Source of the DNA: Betaproteobacteria bacterium HGW-Betaproteobacteria-20
GTDB lineage: Bacteria > Pseudomonadota > Gammaproteobacteria > Burkholderiales > Methylophilaceae
DNA length: 21,711 nt
Direction of reading: 5' to 3'
Assembly: GCA_002842195.1 (NCBI GenBank)
Contig: PHCL01000001.1
Span: 1-21,711, forward strand
The notes under the pieces are model-generated. The model had not been told where the DNA came from. It did no database searches and worked only from the letters and a program-made list of their open reading frames with translations. The position numbers and the translations under genes are program-made. Numbering within the stretch: the first letter of the stretch is position 1; each line of letters starts with the position of its first letter. Below are positions 14,562 through 21,711 of the stretch, one piece after another.

Positions 14562-16208
14562 CTATGGTTGATACCCGGGTATTTTTGTTTCATCTACTTC
14601 ATCTATTTGCTCCGGCTCTAAAAACTCATGTGCATATTTCAGATAGATTTTTTCTCGTACAAAAATATCAAATAAATCTGGATCTATATGATGATCCAGC
14701 TTCATCTTACCCAAAATATGCAGGGACTCTGACAGCGTTTTAGCTTTTTTATAAGGCCTGTCTTTAGATGTGAGCGCTTCAAAAATATCTGCAATGCCCA
14801 ATACACGTGCCGGCACCGACATTTGTTCACGCGTCAAACCTTTTGGGTAACCTCGGCCATCCATGCGTTCATGATGCCCGCAAGCGTACTCTGGCACGCG
14901 CTTTAGGTCGTTAGGGTATGGAAGGGAGTCCAGCATATTAATCGTCACAACAATATGGTTGTTGATGATTTCCCGTTCTTCAGCGGTTAAGGTGCCGCGC
15001 ACAATATTTAAATTGTAAACTTCATTTTCACTTAAGAATGCCTCAGGTTTTCCTTCAGCATTTATGATGGTATAAGTGGCTATATCAAGAATGCGTTGTT
15101 GATCCTCCGGCGTCATTCGCTCGCTGCCAAAGTTTGATTTCCGTAAAAAATCGCGGTCATCATCACACTTGGCTTTGAATGCTTCACAGGCTAACACTAA
15201 TTTGCTAATGCTCTCTGCCTGCCCGTTGCCAGACTTGCTGCTCTGAAGTGCTGCAAGCTGTTTTTTAAGTAAGTCACACTCGGCTTGTGATTTTAACAAC
15301 TCAAAACGCTGGTCTATCAGGTTGATGCGATCAAAAATAGCTGACAGTTTGGTAGGCTTATCCATCACGGATTCTGGCGTAATGACCTTACCGCAATCAT
15401 GTAACCAACCTGCAATTTTCAGCTCGTAGAATTCTTTTTCGTTTAACGTAAAATCTTTAAGTGGCCCTGTTTTGGTGTCAATTGCTGCCTGCCCTAACAT
15501 CATGGTCAGTTCCGGTACACGGCGACAATGGCCGCCTGTGTAAGGTGACTTTTGGTCAATCGCCTCTGCCATGAGTTCAATAAAAGCCTCAAAAAGACCC
15601 TTTAACCCTTTGATTAAATCCTGATTGGTCATGGCCACGGCGGCTTGCGATGCCAGCGACTCAACTAGCCTTTGATTTGCCGCTGAGAAAGGAATGATTT
15701 CGTTTGTATCAATATCAATCGCATTGATAAGCTGCAATACACCGATAATTTCATCCTCATGGTTTTTCATGGGAATCGTTAAAAATGACTGTGAATGATA
15801 GCCCGTTTTCTCATCAAATTTACGTGTCCCTGCAAAATCAAAATCTTGCGCTTGATAAGCATTTGCAATATTGACGGTTTTGTCATTTAACGTTGCATAA
15901 GCTGCTACCGTGGTTAAATTAGGGCTACCGTCTTCTAAATACAGGGGTAATGGTAAAAATGGAATCTCCTTACCAGTGGTGCCGCCCATGGCGAGATTGA
16001 GTGTTTTATTGCTCATTATCTCAAACTTTAGCTGCTTATTATCGATAATGGTGTAAAGCGTGCCACCATCCGCATTGGTAATTTCTTTAGCGCCCAGCAA
16101 AATCATTTCTAACAGGCGCTTGTTATCGCGCTCTGCTGATAGTGCAACGCCAATCGCATTCAGTCGCTCAAGACGCTTAAGTAAATACGGGTGTTGTTGA
16201 TCAGTCAT
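14562..16208 (-). CDS. GAF domain / HD-GYP cyclic-di-GMP phosphodiesterase-type protein
   Basis: A 548-residue cytoplasmic signalling protein. An N-terminal GAF sensor domain spans about 25-195 (IPMKNHEDEIIGVLQLINA at 145-163), joined by a helix to an HD-GYP domain, a c-di-GMP phosphodiesterase family. Key residues are visible: GGHCRRV (225-231), HDCGKV (270-275), HHERMDGRGYPKGL (445-458), then ARVLGIADIFEALTSKDRPYK (467-487). H270 to G453 is about 180 residues, far longer than in standard HD-GYP domains; the extra segment (about 285-405) is largely charged and helical with two Lys/Glu-rich stretches. Metal and GYP residues are kept, so activity is likely. It is the third gene of the phosphatase-FHA-HD-GYP cluster, 71 bases after the FHA gene. 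Confidence 0.9.
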   Translation of the reverse strand: MTDQQHPYLLKRLERLNAIGVALSAERDNKRLLEMILLGAKEITNADGGTLYTIIDNKQLKFEIMSNKTLNLAMGGTTGKEIPFLPLPLYLEDGSPNLTTVAAYATLNDKTVNIANAYQAQDFDFAGTRKFDEKTGYHSQSFLTIPMKNHEDEIIGVLQLINAIDIDTNEIIPFSAANQRLVESLASQAAVAMTNQDLIKGLKGLFEAFIELMAEAIDQKSPYTGGHCRRVPELTMMLGQAAIDTKTGPLKDFTLNEKEFYELKIAGWLHDCGKVITPESVMDKPTKLSAIFDRINLIDQRFELLKSQAECDLLKKQLAALQSSKSGNGQAESISKLVLACEAFKAKCDDDRDFLRKSNFGSERMTPEDQQRILDIATYTIINAEGKPEAFLSENEVYNLNIVRGTLTAEEREIINNHIVVTINMLDSLPYPNDLKRVPEYACGHHERMDGRGYPKGLTREQMSVPARVLGIADIFEALTSKDRPYKKAKTLSESLHILGKMKLDHHIDPDLFDIFVREKIYLKYAHEFLEPEQIDEVDETKIPGYQP

Positions 16209-16279
16209 GCTGGCGATTTTATATGAAAATTAAATACAATGAAGATTTATCTCAGTGTTTGTAATTGGCGAACAATAAA

Positions 16280-17020
16280 TCAAGATTTTTCGAGAAAAAA
16301 TTCCATTTTAACCCCGGCTAGCTCTATGACATCATGGTCACTAAGTACAGAGGCTTGCGCACCAGTTGAAACACCATTGACTATCGGGAACACCTTTCCT
16401 TCGACGTGTGTAATAAAGTAGCCGCTGGCTCGCTTGGTAATAACAGCGACTTGCACACCTATTTTACCTAAAGTGGTAAGCGCTTTATTTAGCACCAACT
16501 GGCGGCCGGTATTAGAACCGTTGAGCACTTGAATTCTGCCGGTCATGGCTACCGGCGCATTCTCAACCATATCTTCCGCTGTATTGGTTGAAGCAGTTAC
16601 CGGCGTTTCTGGCATCGGCGCTGATGCAGGAACTTCTATAGATGGAGTTTCCAGCAGTGCTTTCATTGCGGCCGGACGCACCATAATAGTTTGTTCAAAT
16701 GCAACACTATTTTGTCCCAACACTTGCGAAGCATCTTCGCCGGCGAACTTTAACGTGTATTTTCCAAACTGAATTAAATCGCCAGACTGCAGTAAGTGGC
16801 TTTTTACCAGCTGATCATTAACCTGCGTTCCATTGGTGCTGTTTTGGTCTTCAATATAAAAATCGTTACCTTTTTTTAATATTGCTGCGTGTTCGCCACT
16901 TGCCGCCAGATAATCAATATGGATGTCGTTAGTCGGCCTGCGCCCAATCGTTATACGCTCTTTTTTGAGTGGGTATTCTTTTACCATCGCGCCATCTAAG
17001 GAAAATATCAGTTTTGCCAT
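16280..17020 (-). CDS. FHA-domain protein, probably with a second degenerate FHA domain
   Basis: A 246-residue cytoplasmic protein that should bind phosphothreonine peptides. The first FHA domain (1-95) has the core residues: G26-R27, S41 and H44 in SGEHAAI, and N60-S61-T62-N63-G64-T65. A Pro/Ala/Thr-rich linker (about 120-160) leads to a second beta-rich domain (about 163-246, GRIQVLNGSNTGRQLVLNKA to the end) that resembles FHA but lacks the clear phosphate-binding residues. It follows the phosphatase gene by 25 bases and has a Shine-Dalgarno sequence (TAGGA). Phosphatase plus FHA implies a Ser/Thr kinase partner, which is not in the window. Confidence 0.88.
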   Translation of the reverse strand: MAKLIFSLDGAMVKEYPLKKERITIGRRPTNDIHIDYLAASGEHAAILKKGNDFYIEDQNSTNGTQVNDQLVKSHLLQSGDLIQFGKYTLKFAGEDASQVLGQNSVAFEQTIMVRPAAMKALLETPSIEVPASAPMPETPVTASTNTAEDMVENAPVAMTGRIQVLNGSNTGRQLVLNKALTTLGKIGVQVAVITKRASGYFITHVEGKVFPIVNGVSTGAQASVLSDHDVIELAGVKMEFFLEKS

Positions 17021-17045
17021 ATTGTAATCCTAACGTCTCATCTCG

Positions 17046-17870
17046 TTATTTCAACCGTCCAAAGATATTATCATGCCAAGTATGCCCAGCTTCAAAAGAA
17101 GCTTTTACTTTTACAAGTATGACAGAAATATTATCATTACCGCCACTGTCGTTCGCCATTTTCACTAGCGCTTGCGCTGCATTCGCTAAATTTGATGATA
17201 ATGTATTAAGTGTAGTTTGTATGGCATTATCTTCGATTAAATCACTTAAGCCATCCGAGCAAAGCAAGTATATATCGTCCACTTCAACATCATATTCATT
17301 CAACTCCAGCTCAACCTCAGGGCTCACCCCCAATGCACGTGTCACCAAGTTCTTATTTGCCGAATATCTAGCCTGCTCTACGGTAATCAGCCCGGCAATA
17401 ATCTGCTCTTGAAGCAAGGAGTGATCTTCGGTGATTTGACTTAGTATTTGGTTGCGTAGCCTATACATGCGCGAATCGCCGATATGCCCAACTAACAGCT
17501 TGTTATTGGTAAACAAGCCCAGCACCAGTGTGGTACCCATGCCGGCACACAGCGGTTGCGTTTGAGAAACCCGGTAAATCATCTTGTTGGCGTTTTTTAC
17601 GGCATTCAAGATCAATTGCGCTTCAGATTGCTGCCTGAGCACCGTGTCTACCTGGCCAGGCTGATGATTCACCATTGCCTCACTTAGCTCCGCAGTAATA
17701 CTTAACACCGCCATTTCACTTGCAATCTCGCCGGCTTTATAGCCACCCATCCCATCCGCGAGTATCACGAAACCCATCGTATCGTCGCTGGCAATCGCGT
17801 CTTCATTATGTTCGCGATGCAAACCAACATCGGTTAAACGGACAATTTCCAATATGCCATTCAAGTCCAT
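17046..17870 (-). CDS. PP2C-family Ser/Thr protein phosphatase (PrpC/Stp type)
   Basis: A 274-residue cytoplasmic metal-dependent phosphatase that removes phosphate from Ser/Thr residues. PP2C motifs appear in order: DVGLHREHNEDA (14-25), LADGMGGYKAGEIAS (38-51) with D39 as a metal ligand, GMGTTLVLG (110-118), GHIGDSRMYRLR (128-139), EDHSL (148-152), LLCSDGLSDLIED (202-214) with D206, and GGNDNISVILVKV (243-255) with D246. No kinase, sensor or membrane segment is attached. It is first in a three-gene - strand cluster followed by the FHA and HD-GYP genes; the 126 bases upstream, shared with the end of nusB, should hold the promoter. Confidence 0.93.
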   Translation of the reverse strand: MDLNGILEIVRLTDVGLHREHNEDAIASDDTMGFVILADGMGGYKAGEIASEMAVLSITAELSEAMVNHQPGQVDTVLRQQSEAQLILNAVKNANKMIYRVSQTQPLCAGMGTTLVLGLFTNNKLLVGHIGDSRMYRLRNQILSQITEDHSLLQEQIIAGLITVEQARYSANKNLVTRALGVSPEVELELNEYDVEVDDIYLLCSDGLSDLIEDNAIQTTLNTLSSNLANAAQALVKMANDSGGNDNISVILVKVKASFEAGHTWHDNIFGRLK

Positions 17871-17996
17871 ATTAAATTACCCGCTCAACATAACTTTTTA
17901 ATACGCAAAAAATTTTAACTATTGAACTGGCCATAGATTCGTCAGTAAAAAGTTGACGTTCCGACGTTATTTTAAACATTAAAATGATGGGTAATT

Positions 17997-18500
17997 TTAA
18001 CTTCTAAAACTTTTAACTTCTGCTACGCGTACATCGGTAGCAAGCTTATCCAGCACGCCATTGATATATTTATGGCCATCTACACCACCATATATTTTAG
18101 CCAGTTCCACACCCTCGTTAATAACCACGCGGTACGGGATACTCATGTCAAACATCATTTCGCAACAGGAAATCCGCAAGATGGCATGCTCGACGGGACT
18201 CAACTCGGTCACCTGTCGATCAATGAAGTTTGCCATTTTTTCATCAAGCTCGTTCACATGAGTAGTCACTGCTTCCAGCAAACTTTTAAAATACGCTTCA
18301 TCTGCCTTGTTGTAATCAGGGTCGTCAATCATGTCGCGCAAAATTGGTTCGATTCCAGATTGATTCAACATGCTGCGATAAACGGCTTTCATCACCAGTT
18401 CACGTGATTTTCTGCGGTTTTTTCCCGTATTTTTTTTGGCTGCCGGTTTTTTCTTGGTATCAGCATCTACCACTAGGCTAGTGATGTTATCAGCCATCAT
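17997..18500 (-). CDS. nusB: Transcription antitermination factor NusB, with Lys-rich N-terminal extension
   Basis: NusB binds boxA RNA with NusE and supports antitermination of rRNA operons. The 167-residue product has the NusB core from about residue 30 ([18 protein letters not shown]) to [29 protein letters not shown], the family's strongest block. The first 30 residues, including [19 protein letters not shown], form a basic extension not present in the E. coli protein. The ATG overlaps the ribH stop by four bases (ATGA), so translation is coupled; a second ATG is the very next codon. ribH-nusB adjacency is standard in proteobacteria. Confidence 0.95.
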   Translation of the reverse strand: MMADNITSLVVDADTKKKPAAKKNTGKNRRKSRELVMKAVYRSMLNQSGIEPILRDMIDDPDYNKADEAYFKSLLEAVTTHVNELDEKMANFIDRQVTELSPVEHAILRISCCEMMFDMSIPYRVVINEGVELAKIYGGVDGHKYINGVLDKLATDVRVAEVKSFRS

Positions 18501-18946
18501 AACGCTCGAATCAAATTAGCCATTTCAACTGCCACCTGTGCAGCTTCGGCGCCTTTTACATGCATACGCGCAATTGCCTGATCATCATCTTCTGTAGTTA
18601 ATACAGCATTGGCAACTGGAATGCCTGTATTAAACTGTACTTCAGAAATGCCACGTGCCGACTCATTGGCTACTATTTCAAAATGGTAGGTTTCGCCTCG
18701 AATAATAGCGCCCAAAGCAACCAGCGCATCAAATTTTTCACTGATGGCCATGTGCTGCAACACTAACGGTACTTCTAATGCGCCTGGCACCGTTACTACG
18801 GTAATCGCATCATCGCTCACCCCTATTTTTAATAGTTCTGCGGTACATGCACTGAGTAAACCATCACCGATATCACTATTAAATCTTGATAGAACCAATC
18901 CAATTTGCAGGCCAGTACCATCTAAATTTTTTTCAATTTCTCTCAC
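18497..18946 (-). CDS. ribH: 6,7-dimethyl-8-ribityllumazine synthase
   Basis: RibH joins 5-amino-6-ribitylaminouracil and dihydroxybutanone phosphate to form lumazine, the penultimate step of riboflavin synthesis. The 149-residue product has the family length, with [15 protein letters not shown] (17-31), [11 protein letters not shown] (53-63), and [21 protein letters not shown] (76-96) holding the catalytic His. The start is GTG, with AAGGAT about seven bases upstream. Upstream is the MFS gene rather than other rib genes, and I see no FMN riboswitch in the 136-base gap. It overlaps nusB by four bases. Confidence 0.96.
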   Translation of the reverse strand: MREIEKNLDGTGLQIGLVLSRFNSDIGDGLLSACTAELLKIGVSDDAITVVTVPGALEVPLVLQHMAISEKFDALVALGAIIRGETYHFEIVANESARGISEVQFNTGIPVANAVLTTEDDDQAIARMHVKGAEAAQVAVEMANLIRAL

Positions 18947-19020
18947 GTTTTATCCTTAAATTACGACCGTAATCACTACAGCACATTCATAAAGCCGTAT
19001 TTTACCGTATAACGCCGGCA

Positions 19021-19062
19021 TGGTTCAGTAAAAATGGTTCAGTAAAACTGGTTTAGTTAAGG
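19021..19062. repeat. Three tandem copies of a 14-bp unit
   Basis: TGGTTCAGTAAAAA (19021-19034), TGGTTCAGTAAAAC (19035-19048) and TGGTTTAGTTAAGG (19049-19062) abut exactly between the MFS stop and the ribH start. The first two differ by one base; the third is more diverged. Confidence 0.75.
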
Positions 19063-19082
19063 GCGCTTCTATTTATTCAAGT

Positions 19083-20759
19083 TTAGCTAAATAACCCCCA
19101 GGCTTTTTGCATGGTGCTCCAAATGCCGTAACCAATCGGCAACAGCACTAAAGCCCAGGCAATCGCCACTAATACCGGGTGGCTGGCGGATTGTGCAACG
19201 CCATTTGCTGTATTGCTGTTAACATTTGTCGCTATTGATTTTTCATGTGCTAACTTGTGCTCAGCTTCAAGCTCGGCATCCGTCATATAGTATTTTTCAG
19301 CGACCGGTTTCACCAGTAAATTAGCAATAAATCCGACCACTAATAAACCTGCCAACACCAGGAAAATTGGCGCATAAATTTGGTCAAAGGGTATCTTGGC
19401 TTCTAACCGGGTGTCATGCATATAATTAACAATCACTGGCCCGACAATGCCCGCAGTAGACCATGCAGTAAGCATACGCCCATGAATCGCGCCTACAAAC
19501 TGTGTGCCGAATATATCAGCCAGATACGCAGGAATAGTGGCAAATCCGCCGCCATACATTGAAGCGATTACGCAAAAAGCACCGACAAATAAAGCCAGGG
19601 ATTTAAAGCCCGCTACGTAAGTTGCGGTGCAATACATAATGACCCCCAAAATAAAGAAGATAGAATAAGTACGCTTACGGCCCAGTTTGTCTGATGAAGT
19701 TGCCCAGGCAAAACGACCGAAAATATTAAATAATGAAATCAGGCCGACGAAACCTGCACCTATCGCAGCCGCGGCGGCGGTGAGTGCTTCATCTTTTTTA
19801 ATATCAGCAAAACCAACTTCCGGCTGCCCGATCAGCGCACCGCCAAAGGTTTCTTGTAACATGGGCGAAGCCGAGCCAATAATGCCGATACCGGCTGAAA
19901 CATTCATGCATAACACTATCCACAGCAACCAGAATTGTGGTGTTTTGTGGGCATTTTTAAGATGCACATGTTTAGATGAAATCATTGTGTTGCCCTGCGT
20001 AGCTGCTGGCGTCCAGTTAGCCGGTTTCCAGCCGACAGGCGGCACACGATAACTTAAAGAACCCCACAACATAAACACAAAGTAAATTGCGGCAAGTACA
20101 ACAAATGTCTGCCAAACACCGACACTGGCTGACGTTGCAAAGTAAGACATCATTTTGGCCGCTATCGGAGAACCTATCATCGCGCCGCCACCAAAACCCA
20201 TAATCGCCATGCCGGTGGCCATGCCGCGATGGTCTGGAAACCATTTAATAAGCGTAGAAACCGGTGAAATATAGCCTAAGCCCAAGCCAATACCGCCAAT
20301 CACACCGCTACCCAGCCACAATAACCATAACTGATGTACATACACACCGTAGGCAGAAATCAATAAACCGCCACTCCATAATAGCGTAGCAACCAGACCA
20401 GCCTTGCGAGGGCCTTCACGCTCTAGCCAGCCGCCCCATAGCGCAGCGGAACAACCTAGCAACACAAAAAACAAAGTAAACATCCAGCCCAGATCAAATT
20501 GCGTCCAATTACAATCTGTTGCGAATAAAGCTTTTGCGGTACCCGCTAATTTCTCTGATAAATTAGTGGCACCAGCGGCGCAGGTAGCCAAAGCCTTGCC
20601 ATCAGCATCTGTCAATGCATTGCCCAGAGGCTTCCAGAACACACTGAAGCCATACGCCATACCGATGGAAAGATGCACAGCCAGTGCGGCTGGCGGCACT
20701 AACCAGCGGTTAAAATTAGCATTTGCGATGGTGTTTTCTTTGGATAAAAAGCCTGCCAT
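19083..20759 (-). CDS. MFS transporter, OFA (oxalate/formate antiporter) family, with fused C-terminal segment
   Basis: A 558-residue inner-membrane transporter with about twelve helices. Marks of the OFA family are VHLSIGMAYGFSVFWKPL (28-45) in helix 1, the GWLEREGPRKAG loop (110-121), LGLGYISPVSTLIKWFPDHRG, and the FNIFGRFAWATSSDKLGRKRTY cytoplasmic motif; the substrate, an organic anion such as formate or oxalate, is inferred only. Two features stand out. The periplasmic loop after helix 1 (47-85) is long and holds C60 and C83, a possible disulphide. After the last helix a polar linker (about 485-525) leads to one more helix, SHPVLVAIAWALVLLPIGYG, resembling the separate small subunit encoded near OFA genes elsewhere. 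An excellent Shine-Dalgarno sequence (AAGGGGG) precedes the ATG. It is divergent from phoB. Confidence 0.88.
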   Translation of the reverse strand: MAGFLSKENTIANANFNRWLVPPAALAVHLSIGMAYGFSVFWKPLGNALTDADGKALATCAAGATNLSEKLAGTAKALFATDCNWTQFDLGWMFTLFFVLLGCSAALWGGWLEREGPRKAGLVATLLWSGGLLISAYGVYVHQLWLLWLGSGVIGGIGLGLGYISPVSTLIKWFPDHRGMATGMAIMGFGGGAMIGSPIAAKMMSYFATSASVGVWQTFVVLAAIYFVFMLWGSLSYRVPPVGWKPANWTPAATQGNTMISSKHVHLKNAHKTPQFWLLWIVLCMNVSAGIGIIGSASPMLQETFGGALIGQPEVGFADIKKDEALTAAAAAIGAGFVGLISLFNIFGRFAWATSSDKLGRKRTYSIFFILGVIMYCTATYVAGFKSLALFVGAFCVIASMYGGGFATIPAYLADIFGTQFVGAIHGRMLTAWSTAGIVGPVIVNYMHDTRLEAKIPFDQIYAPIFLVLAGLLVVGFIANLLVKPVAEKYYMTDAELEAEHKLAHEKSIATNVNSNTANGVAQSASHPVLVAIAWALVLLPIGYGIWSTMQKAWGLFS

Positions 20760-20863
20760 GTTGCCCCCTTGAGTTCAGTATTAATTTTTCTTGCTTTGCA
20801 ATAATTTTATAGTGTGTAACAAAACGTAAAAAATGGCAATTTACTTATGCTAAGGTTTAATAT

Positions 20864-20896
20864 TTGTCATAAATTTGTAATATTGAAGTCATAAAC
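20864..20896 (+). promoter_or_regulatory. PHO-box-like triple 11-bp repeat upstream of phoB
   Basis: TTGTCATAAATTTGTAAT (20864-20881) matches the E. coli PHO-box pattern CTGTCATA-A-A-T-CTGTCAT except at three positions. Half sites recur every 11 bases: TGTCA at 20865, TGTAA at 20876 and AGTCA at 20887. The site lies about 75-105 bases before phoB and could also act on the divergent MFS gene. Confidence 0.7.
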
Positions 20897-20967
20897 TAAT
20901 TTCTATTGAAAAATGTGTAGTTACATCAATATTGAAGTGTTTTATTGTAGTGTCTTAAGGAAAAAAC

Positions 20968-21660
20968 ATGCCTGCCAATATATTAGTGGTTGAAGACGAA
21001 CCGGCAATCCAAGAACTGCTTGCGCTGAATATCACCCAAGCTGGGCATAACGCCATGCGCGCTTTAAGCGCAGAGATTGCACAAAATTTAATGCGCGAAA
21101 CGATTCCGGATTTAATTTTGCTGGATTGGATGTTGCCAGGCATCAGTGGCTTAGAGTTTGCACGCAAATTAAAATCTGACAGTCTGACAAAAAACATTCC
21201 AATTATCATGCTAACCGCGCGTGGTGATGAATACGATAAAGTGCGCGGCTTGGAAGTAGGTGCAGATGATTATGTGACCAAGCCGTTCAGCCCACGTGAA
21301 CTTAATGCACGAATCAAAGCAGTTTTGCGCCGTCGTGCGCCACAAATGACCGATGACCCGATTGAAGTTGCTGGTTTGCGCCTGGACCCCACCACGCATC
21401 GCGTCACCGGTAACGAAAAAACTATCGAATTAGGTCCGACGGAATTTAGATTACTACATTTTTTTATGACCAATGCTGAGCGCGTACATACCCGCAGCCA
21501 GTTGCTGGATAAAGTATGGGGCGACCGCGTATTTGTTGAAGACCGCACAGTTGATGTGCATATTCGCCGTTTACGCAACGCGCTATCACTTTCCGGCCAT
21601 GAAGATTTAGTGCAAACGGTGCGTGGTGCCGGCTATAGATTGTCGACAAAAAACGATTAA
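20968..21660 (+). CDS. phoB: Phosphate regulon response regulator PhoB
   Basis: A two-component response regulator that activates phosphate-starvation genes by binding PHO boxes. The 230-residue protein has a receiver domain (1-120) with acidic pocket E9-D10-E11, phosphorylation site D53 in LLDWMLPG, T83 and K105 in [13 protein letters not shown], and an OmpR-type winged helix (about 130-227) with [30 protein letters not shown] and [26 protein letters not shown] and the whole DNA-binding helix are close to E. coli PhoB, so PhoB is preferred over other OmpR-family regulators. A good Shine-Dalgarno sequence (TAAGGA) precedes the ATG. Only 51 bases follow; phoR would be expected just beyond the window. 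Confidence 0.93.
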   Translation: MPANILVVEDEPAIQELLALNITQAGHNAMRALSAEIAQNLMRETIPDLILLDWMLPGISGLEFARKLKSDSLTKNIPIIMLTARGDEYDKVRGLEVGADDYVTKPFSPRELNARIKAVLRRRAPQMTDDPIEVAGLRLDPTTHRVTGNEKTIELGPTEFRLLHFFMTNAERVHTRSQLLDKVWGDRVFVEDRTVDVHIRRLRNALSLSGHEDLVQTVRGAGYRLSTKND

Positions 21661-21711
21661 GTTTTTGGCTTCCAAACCGCAATAAATCTACTAGAGAAAA
21701 ACACTGCCCTG

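Noticed and set aside
14571..14582. 12-base palindrome ATACCCGGGTAT
   Set aside because: It lies within the last codons of the HD-GYP gene; a chance palindrome from K-I-P-G-Y codons is enough to explain it.
17874..17997. 9-bp inverted pair AAATTACCC / GGGTAATTT flanking the nusB-phosphatase gap
   Set aside because: The arms are short, AT-rich and over 100 bases apart, and one touches the nusB stop; not distinguishable from chance.
18947..19020. FMN riboswitch upstream of ribH
   Set aside because: The gap to the MFS gene is only 136 bases and lacks the conserved RFN element blocks; none was seen.

Overview
The window reads as an ordinary chromosomal segment of a Gram-negative betaproteobacterium. 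LpxH (lipid A synthesis), two exported periplasmic proteins with signal peptides, the coaE-zapD-yacG order and the style of the proteins fit a Methylophilaceae/Nitrosomonadales-type methylotroph. That placement is an inference from protein resemblance and the moderately AT-rich base composition; no rRNA or other marker is present. No phage, CRISPR array, tRNA or intact transposase was seen.

Layout. (1) Bases 1-2100, + strand: the 3' end of coaE, then zapD, yacG and a PCuAC copper chaperone. (2) Bases 2121-5253, - strand: a tight operon argJ -> DUF815 ATPase -> Nudix/ThiE-like fusion. (3) Bases 5638-7781, + strand: a two-helix DUF1269-type membrane protein and a short CPA2-type cation/H+ antiporter, separated by a strong hairpin and a possible 37-residue ORF on the opposite strand. 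(4) Bases 7874-9298, - strand: cysS. (5) Bases 9476-14165, + strand, an envelope block: a periplasmic TPR protein and a YkuD L,D-transpeptidase/carboxypeptidase that share a C-terminal NTF2-like (Csd6-type) domain, periplasmic and cytoplasmic cyclophilins, and lpxH. (6) Bases 14562-17870, - strand, a signalling block: PP2C Ser/Thr phosphatase -> FHA protein -> GAF/HD-GYP phosphodiesterase. (7) Bases 18497-18946 and 17997-18500, - strand: ribH-nusB, overlapping by four bases. (8) Bases 19083-20759, - strand: an OFA-family MFS transporter, divergent from (9) phoB (20968-21660, +), which has a PHO-box-like triple repeat in front of it.

Most likely to repay a second look: the PP2C-FHA-HD-GYP cassette, which has no kinase in the window and a long insertion in the HD-GYP domain; the pair of adjacent envelope proteins with a shared Csd6-like tail; a 140-bp MITE-like element with a 4-bp target duplication between the two cyclophilin genes; a nested repeat cluster between lpxH and the HD-GYP gene; an OFA transporter that appears to carry its small subunit as a C-terminal fusion; and an antiporter with Glu where the family usually has an Asp-based ion site. 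I found no wholly new multi-gene system that I could defend from sequence alone.
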